From assembly GCF_018446385.1 (NCBI RefSeq), contig NC_055992.1:99776947-99840946 (forward strand): DNA of 64,000 nt. The letters are read 5' to 3'. Below, piece by piece: positions 1 through 10,661 of the stretch. The notes below the pieces were generated by a model. It did no database searches and was not told the origin of the DNA. It saw only the letters and a list, made by a program, of their open reading frames with translations. The stretch comes from Zingiber officinale. Taxonomy: Eukaryota > Streptophyta > Magnoliopsida > Zingiberales > Zingiberaceae. Numbering within the stretch: position 1 is the stretch's first letter; each line of letters starts with the position of its first letter. The position numbers and the translations under genes were made by a program.

Positions 1-261
1 TGGTTCGCGACATCAGGACTTTCCACCTAGGGTTACCCCCCCCCCCCCCGGACTTTTGGCTGAAGCACTCGACCCACCAAGACTTTCCCCATAGAGTTAC
101 CACCCCCTATGACCTAGGGTTACCACCCCCTAGGGTTTTCACTTGCCTAACCACAGCTAGGACTTCTCCTGAAACACTTAAACAGACTTGTTAGATCACA
201 ACCTAATATTAACTTTGAATCTTTTGCCATTATCAAAACTCAGGTTTGATCGTCGGATGCT
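1..261 (-). mobile_element. LTR fragment of a copia-like family
   Basis: Read on the minus strand, this piece matches the start and middle of the LTRs ending at 5386 and 10661: the AAACCTGAGTTTTGATAA-type opening, the GTGATCTAACA block and the region of repeated tagged pentads. It runs off the left edge of the window. It includes a run of C at about 39-50 and repeated 'agggttaccacccc' phrases. No coding capacity is seen. Confidence 0.5.
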
Positions 262-1238
262 TCCCGCATCAACACGTGGTACTCTGCCTATTGGTTCTTT
301 AGTTAATCTGGTTGCCAAGACAAGAGAGTTGCCCCCACCTGCCATTCAATGGTAGTCATGTTTCTTTCCTCTTAGGAGTCGAGGGAACCACTGAGAATAA
401 GCAGGAAAAGGTGCTAACCTTAAGGGCCTTCTATTGATCCAAGACCATCGATGGCTGCCCAGACACCTACTCATCCCGTTGAGACAGGGTCCGTACTAGC
501 CGAGATGAGCTCCCCCTGTCAGGCCTAGATCTCAACTGATAGAGACCAATTCTATTGTTCACTAGGCGGATCTGAGTTCATCCCAATTCTCCTTCATTCT
601 GGTCTCCCCGACACCCTCTCAAGGTGACCTTCCCTATAGCTCTAGTGGTCGTTTAGAGGCGCCCTCATTATATTGAAGGGTAAGTGGAGGCTCACATTCT
701 AGACTAAGCAAACCCCTCTTATAGGACATGGTCACTATTAGGCTGACCAACCAAATGGCACGGCTCTGGTACAATACTGAAGAGGTTGCAAGTGGAAATT
801 TTTCGATATTTTGATGAAGTTAGTTGCCCTAAACTCAACCGTGGTAAGGACTCTTAAGTTTTCTCTTTGTAGAGGTTCAATTTTGATCCTTAGCTGCTAT
901 GACTAAATCTTGATTGATGCCGCAGATGTGGACTAAAGCCATGGAGCTGGCTGCCTGCCTGCCCAAATTTCTATAGTCTAATCGATCGTTGTAGGCTCGG
1001 GTACATGACCTTAAAGCCCAACAAATCCCTCCAAGTCGAGGATCAGCGTTGGCGGAGACAAAGGCAAAGCGACAAAGGGCTCAGCTCATAGCCCAAGCAG
1101 TGGAACTACGTCTAATATAGCAGGAACTGGACGTGGTGAAGGCAAAAGCGAGTCCCTCAATGAGCAAGTGGGGGAGCTCAAAGCCTTATGAAAAAGTATA
1201 AGTCGCGATCTTCTTCAGAGAAGAAACGACGGAGGAAG
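262..1238 (+). pseudogene. Retrotransposon protein remnant, first part (probable Tat-type antisense ORF)
   Basis: This is degenerate coding sequence on the plus strand with stops and frame changes. It includes a stretch reading like NQMARLWYNTEEVASGN near 760 and a charged coiled-coil-like part near 1080-1230. A solo LTR interrupts it at 1239, and the coding-like sequence resumes at 3199 directly after the target-site duplication. The type of protein (coiled coil followed by an FLQSEEFYDMLGNHTIKM-like tail) resembles ORFs annotated in plants as putative gypsy-type transposon proteins. The integrase debris at 5860-6570 lies on the opposite strand, so this could be the antisense ORF of a Tat-lineage element. 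The family is an inference; the interruption is seen directly. Confidence 0.45.
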
Positions 1239-3193
1239 TGTTGGGTTTTTCGGGCCGCGAAAACCGCTTTTTCCCGTCGCGGAAACCCCGAAACTCCCTA
1301 GCCAACGGATCCGTGCAAAGAAAATTTTTCAAAAAAACTACGAGTACGAGTTTACCTAGATCTACACTTAGATCTACATGGAGAAAATCTTATACCTTCG
1401 ATGCGTGCCCTTCGCGAGTCTCGCTTGTCCAAGGAGATGTCGGATCTCTAGTTGTCAAAGTAGACAACTCTCTAGAAGTATCCACGCGAACAAGATGTGT
1501 TCTCTAACACACAAGGATGGAGAAGAGAACACCACAAGTGTGCTAGCACTTCTTGATGCTCTCGGATGGGATTGGAAGAAGAAGAAAGGAAAAGAAGAGA
1601 ACACACTCCTCTAAAATCTCTATGTGACTTTCACTAACCTTTCTTCTTGGATTAGATTCACTCTCCTTTCTTCTCCCTTGCTTGAAACCCACGACCAAGA
1701 GAAGAGAAGGATCAAGAAGAGAGCTTAGGAGGAGGAAGATGACTTGAATGAGAGTTACTCACCAAAAGAAAACTTCTCTCTTTCCATCAAGTGGTGTAAC
1801 CCCCTTCACATTAATCACAATTAATGTGGAGGCCATTAAAGAGAATAGTTGTAACCTCCATGAGGTGGCACATGTGATGATGTGGCACATCATCATTAGT
1901 TCTCCTGATGCCAAGTCACAAATGATGTGGCATAAAGTCAAGTCAAACTTGACTCTTCCTCTTCCCCTCAAGTCAAGTCAAACTTGACTTAATCTCTTTC
2001 ATGGTTGATCTAATCTAACCATTTAATATAATGAATCTAATTCATTTAATTAAATTGATTCAATGAGTCATAATCTAAATTAGACTCATTGAACACATGA
2101 ATCAACTTGAGTCCAACTCAATTAGCCCAATTAGGATTACTCTTAATCCAATTTGATTCATCACATGAATCTAATCCTCTTGGTTCATCATATGAACCTA
2201 ATCTCCATCCACTTGTTCTTTGTGTGTGACCCAATAGGTTCTTGTAACGTTGGCAATGCCCCTAAACTCATTTAGAAGCATAAGTAATGAGCGGTATCTA
2301 GCAATACATCATTACTACCCAAGTTACAAGAATGTTGAGATCAACATCACCTTGTGACTACTAATTGTGACTCCTCACAATATATGACAAGTGTCCTTCT
2401 ATCCTAGACATCCAGATTGATCAATGTGAGGCATAGACCGTGTCATCCTCTGACCAATCTAAATCTTGAACTCCAAGTAGACTCACTCAATCAAATGAGC
2501 TCAATATCTCATATTGACTCATTTGGGCATGGCCATGCACTTCGTGGTCTCACTCTATCAAGAATATCGATGTCACTCCCGTAATATAGGAGGGATAGAT
2601 CCCATCTACATCACTCACATCCCTCTGCATAATTTGTTACATACCCAGTAATCGCCTTTATAGTCCACCCAATTACGGGTGACGTTTGACGAAACTAAAG
2701 TACATAACTCCTTATGTAGGGATCCATGGTGACTTCAGGTCTAAGGACTAGTAGTCATACTAATAGCCACATGAGAAAGTATATGACACTCATATAACGA
2801 TCCATGATACTTTTTCATGTCGGGTCATTTAGTATACATTCTCCAATGCATACCCATGTGTCAACTTGATATCTCTATATCCATGACTTGTGAGATCAAG
2901 TCATCGAGTTGACCTACATGCTAGTCTTATTACATTAACATTGCCCCTGAATGTTAATACTCGACTAGGAATGATTAAGAGTAGTGTTCCCTATATCATC
3001 TCACTATCGGTTCAACTAACCGATTGATATAGGTGAGAACCTTCTACTCAAGGACGCTATTATACTTAGTTGATTTGGCACCAATACAAGTAAGTATAAT
3101 AACCAAAACAAATGCCTTTATTTATATAAGAATATGATACAACAAGTCCATAATACAATCATCAAATGATTGGCTCTAGGGCTCTAACTAACA
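1239..3193 (+). mobile_element. Solo LTR, 1955 bp, with 5-bp target duplication
   Basis: The LTR starts TGTTGGGTTTTTCGGGCCGC and ends CTCTAACTAACA, so the TG..CA ends and TGTT/AACA inverted ends are present. The five bases before it (GGAAG, 1234-1238) are repeated exactly after it (3194-3198). No internal region, primer-binding site or second LTR is found, so it is a solo LTR left by LTR-LTR recombination. The opening resembles LTRs of the Ty1/copia Tork/Angela group. Small ORFs inside have no recognisable domain. Confidence 0.85.
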
Positions 3194-3198
3194 GGAAG

Positions 3199-3740
3199 GT
3201 CGCGGTCGAATTAGAGAAGATAAAGGTCGAGTCAACACGATGAGTAGAACTAGAGGAGGTCAGTGGACTGAAATAGAGGTCATTCAAGCTGACCTAATAG
3301 CCCAGAAGGGCCAACTGACGAGCAAGGATGTTAACTCGAAGGCTATCTAGTTGGGGAAGCGGAGTGCTTGATTGCCAATTAAGAAGGAGAAGTTCCTGCA
3401 GTCGGAGGAATTCTATGATATGTTAGGCAATCACACCATCAAGATGATCCAGTATAGGGTTAATGGAGTCGTCCAATAGCTTACCGAGGTTGGGCATTTG
3501 CTCGTTGACTTATCCAAGAACGCTATAAGCCTGCGAAAGGTCTGTGGCAATGTCCCCAAGGAGGATGTTGATTAACGTAGTTTGATTGTATTTTGCTTCT
3601 TGTAACCCTGCGACAGCATACTTAGCCAAATTTTGAAATGGAATGGAAGTTTTTACCATTGTAGTTTTTGTTTGAGCCATTTTGAGGATCGTGTGTCGAG
3701 TTGCGAGGGTCAGAAAGCTCCAAGTTTATGAGAATACTTG
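3199..3740 (+). pseudogene. Retrotransposon protein remnant, second part
   Basis: This continues the reading interrupted by the solo LTR. One frame gives KEKFLQSEEFYDMLGNHTIK at about 3380-3440, then a tail with HLLVDLSKNAISLRKVCGNV up to a stop near 3573. Several stops lie upstream. The charged helical region followed by this tail is typical of plant ORFs labelled as gypsy-type transposon proteins. After about 3740 the sequence passes into the 46-bp repeat array. It is not functional. Confidence 0.45.
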
Positions 3741-3744
3741 ATTT

Positions 3745-4018
3745 ATATCACCATTGTCTATCAATGTCTTCGATTTCATGGGAACACGTAGGGACTTCGT
3801 GGGAACATGCATAGACACGAGGAACCCGAATGATCTTCAGTTTCATGGGAGCATGCATAGATTTTGCGAGGACACGCATAAACTTAGGGAACTTGAGTGA
3901 TCTTTGATTTTGTGGGAACAAGCATAGACTCAGAGAATTCGAATGGTCTTCGATTTTGTGAGAACACGCAAAGACTCAGAGAACCCAAGTGATCTTTGAT
4001 TTTGTAGGAACACACATA
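3745..4018. repeat. 46-bp tandem repeat array, left part
   Basis: These are degenerate copies of a roughly 46-bp unit of the type tagactcggggaacccgag followed by tgatcttcgatttcgtggga and acacgca. Each unit contains the short inverted repeat ACTCGGG-GAA-CCCGAGT (7-bp stem, 3-bp loop) or a decayed form. Some half-units (aacatgcatagatttcgtgg type) are mixed in. The solo LTR at 4019 interrupts the array, which resumes at 5387. The apparent ORFs over it only translate the repeat. Confidence 0.75.
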
Positions 4019-5386
4019 TATAGGATCAGTACCCATGTGAGAGAAGGGGTGAATTATGTATATTTTAAAAATGATTATCTTTTTAACATACGAGTGTGTA
4101 GTAGAAAAAATAAAAATAATTGAGTAAAGAAAAATAGAATTTAAACACAAGGAGTTACTTGGTTGAGAGCCTTAGGCGACTCCTACTCTAACACTCATAA
4201 TCACTTGGATTGTATCAATAAACAATCTACTATAAACCTCTTCCAGAACTGTCAGAAGAGGGAATCGAATACAAATATGAAAAATGAGAAAGTGTAACAG
4301 CCTACACTTTCCTTTTGTAAGTATGAAAGATGTACAAGAATATTAAATCATTATTGACACTTTAGAAATACAGAATCTGACTGGGCTCGTGTGTCAGTCT
4401 GCCGGTAGTGGTCAGATGTCTCGAAGCACTAGTGTAGTAGTAGAGCATAGTTGAAGCAACAGAAGAGTTGTTGAAGCTCATAATTGAGTTGTGTGTGAAC
4501 TACTGGTCAAAAAGCTCTTTTAAAGAGTGTTGAAGACGCCTCCAAGCTCATCCGAAGTGCCTCCAATATCAAAGATGATCCCCAAACTCTAGGAATCAAA
4601 CACCTCCACTGGCATTGCTTTCTATCTAAGCGAGGGCGCCTTTAAGTTCTCTAAGGCGCCTCCAACTCCTCTAGGGCACCTTCACACCATGAAGTTTTAT
4701 CTGCCAATCTTATCTCCTTCAAGGCGCCTTTGACTGGTCCAGGGCACCTCCAAGCGCCAATCCGAGGCACCTTCGAGCACCCTTGAGGCACTGTTGACAC
4801 TGTTCATTCGAGGCTAATTTTTGCTAATTTAACCCTGCAAAATGCGTTAGTCTAAAAATAAAGTGTAACCTGCAAAATAAGGTTAGGACAATATAGAAAA
4901 GTATTATTAATTAGATCATGTCTATCCAAGATCAAGATTTAATCATGGTCTTAGTTTAGGTATCGAAAATTGACTTAAACTAGACTAGAACCTAAAAGTC
5001 CCTAATTAGAACTCGTCCTCACTAGAACACTCTCCTCTAGTGACTTATCTTCCTTACCACATAGAAGTGCTTGATTTTCCTTTGACCCACTAGGTCTTCT
5101 CGTCAGTTGTTAGGCCCGCATACCCAACTGGAATTCGGTCAGTTGTTAGGTCTCGCGGACCCAGCCAGACATTCCACGAGATATCGGGTCACTCCTTGAC
5201 CTATCTAGACTTCCTACTAGCTATTAGATCCAATAGACCTAACTAGATTTCAGTCTAGTGTCGGTCCTTCAGACCCATCAAGTCTTGCACACTTGGTAAC
5301 AAGGTTAAATAATACCACAGCTAACTTTAATCTATTTGTTATTCATTAAAATTTATATTTGACCATTGGTGCTAACTGCACCAATA
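4019..5386 (-). mobile_element. Solo LTR (about 1.37 kb) inside the 46-bp array
   Basis: On the minus strand it starts TATTGGTGCAGTTAGC (decayed TGTTGG start) and ends TGATCCTATA (decayed ..CCTAACA). The flanks ACATA (4014-4018) and GCATA (5387-5391) are a degenerate target duplication. Joining the flanks restores the repeat phrase ggaacac-gcata-gactcgg. The U3 part holds a cluster of GGCGCC-like words at about 4550-4800. It resembles the LTRs at 9650-10661 and 13886-14772. Confidence 0.7.
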
Positions 5387-5860
5387 GCATAGACTCGGGG
5401 AACCCGAGTGCTCTTTGATTTTGTGGGAACAAGAATAGACTCGGAGAATCCAAATGGTCTTCAATTTTGTAGGAGTATGAATAGACTCGGGGAACCCGAG
5501 TGATCTTCGATTTCATGAGAACACGCATAGATTTCATGGGAACATATATAAAATTGGGGAACTCAAGCGATCTTTGATTTCATAGGAACATGCATAGACT
5601 TGGAGAATCCAAGTGGTCTTCGATTTTGTGGGAACATGCATAGACTTGAAGAATCCAAGTGGTCTTTAATTTTGTGGGAGCAAGCATAGATTTTGTTGGA
5701 ACACGCATAGACTCAAGGAACCCAAGTGATCTTCAATTTTGAGGGAACATGCATAGACTCAAAGAATCTGAGTGGCTTATGGTTTCATAGAAGAACACAT
5801 AGATTTCGTGGGAACACATATAAACTCAGAGAACCAAAGTGATTTGGAAAGCGAAGGTAG
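5387..5860. repeat. 46-bp tandem repeat array, right part
   Basis: This continues the array of 3745-4018 with about nine further units. Copies with an intact hairpin core (actcggggaacccgagtg) lie near 5391 and 5485. In the opposite orientation the array directly follows the integrase debris. That is the position in which Tat-lineage gypsy elements often carry tandem repeats between pol and the 3' LTR. Confidence 0.75.
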
Positions 5861-6570
5861 TCTTTACTGTTGAATGAGAATATATGTTTAAAGTAAATGA
5901 GTATTTAAAATAAAAATAACATATACACGATGTTTCTAAGAGCGATAAGGCCTCAGATGCATAGTCTATCAAGATTGGTCGAGCTCTTTGTTATCCGAGT
6001 CCTCTAGATAGTATGCTCTAGACCTCAGTTTATGGGTGACCTAGTAGAGTCTTTCCCATTGAGGTTCTAGCTTCCCCATATCATCCACAAGCTTGACTTT
6101 CTTCCAGATAAAATACCTGACTTAAAAGGTACGAGGAATGATTCTCTTATTATATGTCTGGCACATCCACTGTCGACAGGTGGTGAGTCGCATTGCTGCT
6201 TTTTTCCAAGTTTCAATGATCAAGTTGAACTTGAGAAACTGTTTGTCAGGATTACAAGAATCATATATTTGTACCCCTGCAGACTCCATGTCGATCTCCA
6301 TGGGAACAAGAGCTTATCTTCGATAGACCAAATGGAAAGGGGCCATCCTCATAGTTTCCCAAGGGGTGATTTTGTAAGCCCATAAAATGTTCGATAGCTC
6401 TTCTACCAAGTTGCCACCAACATGATCGAGTTTGATGTTAAGGCCTCAAATGATCTCATGATTAGTCACTTCTTCTTTCCCATTACTCTAAGGTTATGCC
6501 ACCAAGGTGAAAGCCTAATGAATGTCAAAATCTTTGCACCACTCCCTAAGCTAGTGTCCATTGAAGTTGT
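5860..6570 (-). pseudogene. Ty3/gypsy integrase C-terminal remnant
   Basis: Minus-strand translation (with stops and shifts) gives segments characteristic of gypsy polyprotein integrase: a VEELSNILWAYKITPWETMR stretch near 6360-6420, then MAPFHLVYRR near 6330, a QTYNKR stretch near 6120-6160, and KLEPQWERLY and LRPYRS towards 5940-6060. The order matches the integrase core end and the C-terminal extension of Tat-type elements. No RNase H or reverse transcriptase is preserved upstream because an LTR fragment abuts at about 6575. Confidence 0.7.
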
Positions 6571-6574
6571 AGAT

Positions 6575-7244
6575 CTCGTTAAGGCTGGCCAAAGGGGGGT
6601 GAATAGCCCTGCAAGTTAGAATTGAAACTTTTTTTGCTATCGTTCCTAGCAAAGACAATCACACATTAGTTAATCAAAATAAACATAAATAAAAGTCAAA
6701 GAAGACTCTGAGTTTACTTGGTTTGCAGCCAGGAAGATAGTTAATCCAAAGCAATTAAAGCTCCAGTAGAAAGATCTCTTTTGTTGAAGGCAGAGAAGCC
6801 TCTTAAAGCAATGAGAGTATAGAAGTTAGAAACTAGAAAGATTACAAAGTGTATTATGTTAACTAGTGTTGTCTTGAACTATGATGATCAGGGTTCTATT
6901 TATAAGCTTCATTTTTGAGTTTAGCCATTGGCTAACGTAGCAGCATCGGGTGCCTCCACCATGGTGCCTTATCTGCTTCACAACGGCTCAAAACGGCTTC
7001 ATGATAGAATTTTCTTGGTATTCGAGCGCCTAGATGTGATCCGGGCACTTGGAGTTTTGTTGATGTGGACTTCAAAAATAATCCTCACAAGCACGTGTCG
7101 ACGGGGCACCTTTGCTAGCCCAAGTTGGTCCGGGCACCTAGAATCCGAGCGCCTGGACAAAGTCAAGGTGTCTAGACAAGTCAACTTCGTTTGACTTACC
7201 CATCTGGTCCTGTCACATGGGTGACAAACCTCAACGTTGCCTTA
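6575..7244 (-). mobile_element. Truncated LTR, minus orientation
   Basis: The minus-strand sequence resembles the 3' two thirds of the copia-like LTRs in this window. It has a GCTTATAAATAG TATA element near 6900, GGCGCC-derived words at 6940-7190, an AAACCAAGTAAACTCAG block at about 6710 and a terminal 'gggctattcacccccctttg' at about 6590. The 5' end of the LTR is missing and a gag fragment on the plus strand starts at about 7245. Confidence 0.5.
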
Positions 7245-7985
7245 TAAGTCGAGATGGACGATCCCGACTCTGAAGCGTTGATCGATGAAACTAAAGCAGC
7301 ACTATTGGTAATGAAATTAAATAAATTTATTAAAACTAATAGATTTAGATCGCATTCGAGGAAACATCAACACAATAAAAGGATGGTCCGATGCTACAAC
7401 TCCAATGAGGAAGGTTGCATCAAGGATGACTGCCCAAAACTAAAGAAAATGGACAAGGAGAAGTCTCAAACGTCGACGTCCTCGAAGCGCAAGAGTCTGA
7501 AGGCTACATAGGATGAATCATCATCCTTGAAATCAGAAGTCGAAGTCTTCTCGGGATTAGCACTGATGGCCAACCATCAAATAGAAGAAGATGAAACCAG
7601 CTCAGAGATGAGCATAGATGAATGGGGAGGATCGTCAGAAGAAGAAAGCTACGATGAAGGGGAAGCATCAGAAATAGAGGTAAGTAAGGTACGTGCTCTA
7701 ACCCCTAAGCAGTATTTTCATTTTATAAAAGTTCTTACTAAAGACTTAGTAAAATCAGAAAAAGAAATTGCTAATTTAAAATTACTATTAGATAATTTAA
7801 AATCAGAAAATGGTAAATTAAAAATTGAAATTGAAAATTTGAGAAATAATGCATGCTTAAATAAATTTCCAAAATCAAAAATTAGAATTTATGTAAAATT
7901 AATATTAGTATATTAGAAAACATCAGGGGCAACTTAGAAAAGTTCCCAAAAGTTATGTACCCCCTAAGTTCTTGATTAATCCAGT
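7245..7985 (+). pseudogene. Copia-type gag remnant with CCHC zinc knuckle
   Basis: One plus-strand frame runs from about 7254 to the stop at 7914-7916 with a single internal TAG at 7509-7511. It contains a degenerate CCHC knuckle (CYNSNEEGCIKDDCPK: the second Cys is Ser and the His is Cys), a Ser/Glu-rich acidic segment (ETSSEMSIDEWGGSSEEESY) and a coiled coil (KEIANLKLLLDNLKSENGKL). A short frame after it keeps the family's tail, ending like PKFLINPVGMNLYW near 7960-8010. The N-terminal gag domain is missing. No protease, integrase or reverse transcriptase follows; only about 0.7 kb of AT-rich DNA separates it from the LTR at 8686. Confidence 0.75.
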
Positions 7986-8654
7986 AGGAATGAACCTATA
8001 CTGGGTTCTAAAATCCTTTTTAGATTAATTCCTTTTAAAAATTAGTGCTTTCGGTGAGAAAAATTAAACAATTAATTTCTTTTGAGACTTTGTCTAAGGA
8101 AGTGGTTATTGCTCCAATAACCAAGAAGGTTCAGTGCCTCGCCATGACCTGGAAGCTAAAATATTGAAATAAAATATTTAATTAGCTTTCTGGTAAAAGC
8201 ATTAAAATTAAAATTAAATAATGCTTTAAAAATATATTTTTTAATGTTTCAAAAATATTTTCATACTTAGAATTTTTTCCAAAGGTAAAATTTTTCTCTG
8301 AAATTAGAAAATTTTTTCAAAAAATTCTTAAAGATTATTTTTTGTTTGAGTTAAAAATATATTTTTGCAAAAACTTAAACTTGAACTTAAGTTGAAATAA
8401 TTTATTTTAAAACTTGAACTTTTACTTAGAAAATTATTGCCCCATTTTTTTTTATGTGATCAAAGGGGGATAGTTAGTGCAAGTTTAAGGGTTAAGGGGG
8501 AGTTAAAAAAAAATTAAACTATTTTTCTAAACTTTGATAGATAAATTCATTCTATACTTAGTATTGCAATTTATTTTTAATTGCAAACTTTATGCTTGAA
8601 ATGTTAGTTTAGTAATTTTTTTAAATTACTTGTTTGGTTGACCCTAACTTGAAC

Positions 8655-8685
8655 TTGGGTTGATGCACATCAAAAAGGGAGAGAT
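8655..8685 (+). other. Polypurine tract before the LTR
   Basis: The sequence catcaaaaagggagagat lies immediately upstream of the LTR start TGTTGAACCCC. The same phrase (aaaaggaggagat, aaaagggagagat) precedes the related LTRs on the minus strand at 14772 and 17766. Confidence 0.7.
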
Positions 8686-9644
8686 TGTTGAACCCCGTGG
8701 TTGTTTTGATGTGATCAACCAAGTTAGGTTGGGCCCTGTTTGTTATCTGATCCCTGTGTCTAAGTGTGTAGGAGCTTAGGAGCGCAGGAAGTCGAGCGGA
8801 AGACGCAGCTAGCAAGAAGGACGGCACGGGAAGGGAGCCAACAGGCTCGGTGCATCCAAAGGTAGAAAGAGCTGCGGAAGAGTACTCCGGTGGACGAGAA
8901 GAACGTGTGCGATATTCAAGGGATGAGAAGCTAGGACGGAAGGCTGCTCGAGGAGAAGGCCAGAAATTAGGTTTGGGTGAGCCCTATTTTGGTTGGTCGC
9001 AATCACCCTAGCAATCGGAGCCTCAGAAGAAGAAAAGAAGTCAAAAGGAGTTGGAAAAGCTAGCCGGAGGCGCCTTCAACGAAGTGCTGAAGGCGCCTGC
9101 ATTGCCTGCAGACTTGGAGGCGCCTTCATTGCCTTGAAGGCACCCTCAACCTTGTCCAGGGTGCCTTCAAGGCCATTGAAGGTGCCTTCAAGGCCATTGA
9201 AGGTGCCTTCGACCCAGTCTCGATGACTGTTGCGAGTTCGGATAAAGTTTTATCCATTGACTCGGTTGGAGGCGCCCTCAACCTCGTTGGAGGTGCCCTC
9301 AAGGCTCGAGATAGGTTTTCTAGGAGCTATATAAAGGCCCCTAGAGCTAGGAAATTAATGAATCAACTTTGTATTAAGTTCCTAACAACTTCTGACCATT
9401 CTTAGTGTGTAAAAAAAGGCTTCTCCACCTACAGTGAATGAGACATTCTAGTGGAGCTGTTTGACTACCTTGGCTTAACAACCCCCTGGGTTGTAACCAA
9501 GTTAAATTTCCTGTCTCTCTTTTGTTACTGCTATTTTATATTTTATTGTTGCTATTATTTTTTGAGTTGAAAAGTCTTGAGGAAGGTATTCTTTATTTAC
9601 AGGCAATTCACCCCTCCCCTCTTGCCGGCCCTATTGCACCAACA
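8686..9644 (+). mobile_element. 3' LTR of a gag-only (TR-GAG-like) element
   Basis: This LTR of about 959 bp starts TGTTGAACCCCG and ends CTATTGCACCAACA. It opens with the gttttgatgtgatcaaccaa signature shared with the minus-strand LTRs at 14772 and 17766. The U3 region (9065-9310) is a run of GGCGCC-containing words with local short tandem repeats (aaggccattgaaggtgcctt, twice near 9160-9200). A 'gctatataaagg' TATA element lies near 9328. Together with the gag remnant upstream it forms the right half of an element without pol. Confidence 0.75.
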
Positions 9645-9649
9645 AACAC

Positions 9650-10661
9650 AAATGCTAACACAAATCAATTTACTTGGTTTGGAGCCTTCGTCGACTTCTA
9701 CTCCAAGGCCTGCACTCGTCGAGTGCTTTCGTTGGGCAATCACCAATAGTTCGTAAAATCATATTACAAATGTAAGTACACCTTTTAGAGAGAAAATACC
9801 GACAACAATATAAAAAAAAACTTGAGTCGTTGGTTATCAGAGAAGATTCGCAGATCGCAGAAGCACAATGCAGTAGAGCAGTCATTGGAAGATGTTGTTG
9901 TATTTTGCTCCAGGGTGAGACCTTCTTATATAGAATGCTCCGGGCACTCGGATCCCTTCTAGGCGCCCGGACAGTGATGTAGGTCGGCCAATCATCGCGC
10001 TCCTCATTGCGACAAGATAAGTCTTTTGCCTTCCGGGCGCCCGGACCACCTTTCTCCAGAAAGTCCTTCTCCTGCAAGAAAGAGTTAGTCTGAGGTAAAA
10101 TAACATCTAAACTACCCCATAAAATAGAAGTTAGCACAATTATAGTAAAAGAGTAGTAATTATATTCCATCTCACCAAAACCAGAATCTAGTCATGATCT
10201 CAACTTAGATTCCCGAAATGGTTCTAAGTTGAATCAACACCTACTATTCCCTCTAACGGGGAACACGTCCTCACCAAGTCACTCCCCTCTAGTGACTTAC
10301 CTTAATTTACCTGCCAGACGTCCGGTCAGCCTGTTGATCCGTCTGAACTTCGTGTTAGCTATCAGGTCAGCCCGTCAACTTAGCTGGACTTCATGCCAGA
10401 CATCCGGTCAACCCGTCGACCAGTTTGGATTTCATGTCAGCTAGCAGGTTAGCCTGTCGACCTAGTTTGACTTCGTGTCAGCTATCTGGTCATCCCGTCG
10501 ACCTAGCTAGGCTTCGTGCCAACTATCCGGTCGGCCCGTCGACCTAGCTAGGCTTCTCCTGCACACTTCATGAAAGTGTTAGATCACATTGAAACTAACT
10601 TAACCTTATTTTGTCATTTATCAAAACCTGAGTTAAACCGTCAATGCTAAATGCACCAACA
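9650..10661 (-). mobile_element. LTR fragment, minus orientation
   Basis: On the minus strand it starts TGTTGGTGCATTTAGCATTG at 10661 and runs down to about 9650, where the usual end is lost against the LTR at 8686-9644. A minus-strand ATTCTATATAAGAAG TATA element lies near 9930. GGGCGCCCGG words cluster at 9945-10050. Four to five tandem-like copies of a 'gtcagctatccggtcagcccgtcgacctagctagacttc' phrase occupy about 10310-10560. Confidence 0.6.

Noticed and set aside
3884..4150. 88-codon minus-strand ORF, and the similar one at 5346-5537
   Set aside because: They translate the 46-bp array plus LTR edge; the repeat period is not a multiple of three and no domain is present.
3745..5860. Possible CRISPR-like regular repeats
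   Set aside because: Units are directly adjacent without unique spacers and the genome is a plant's; it is a minisatellite.
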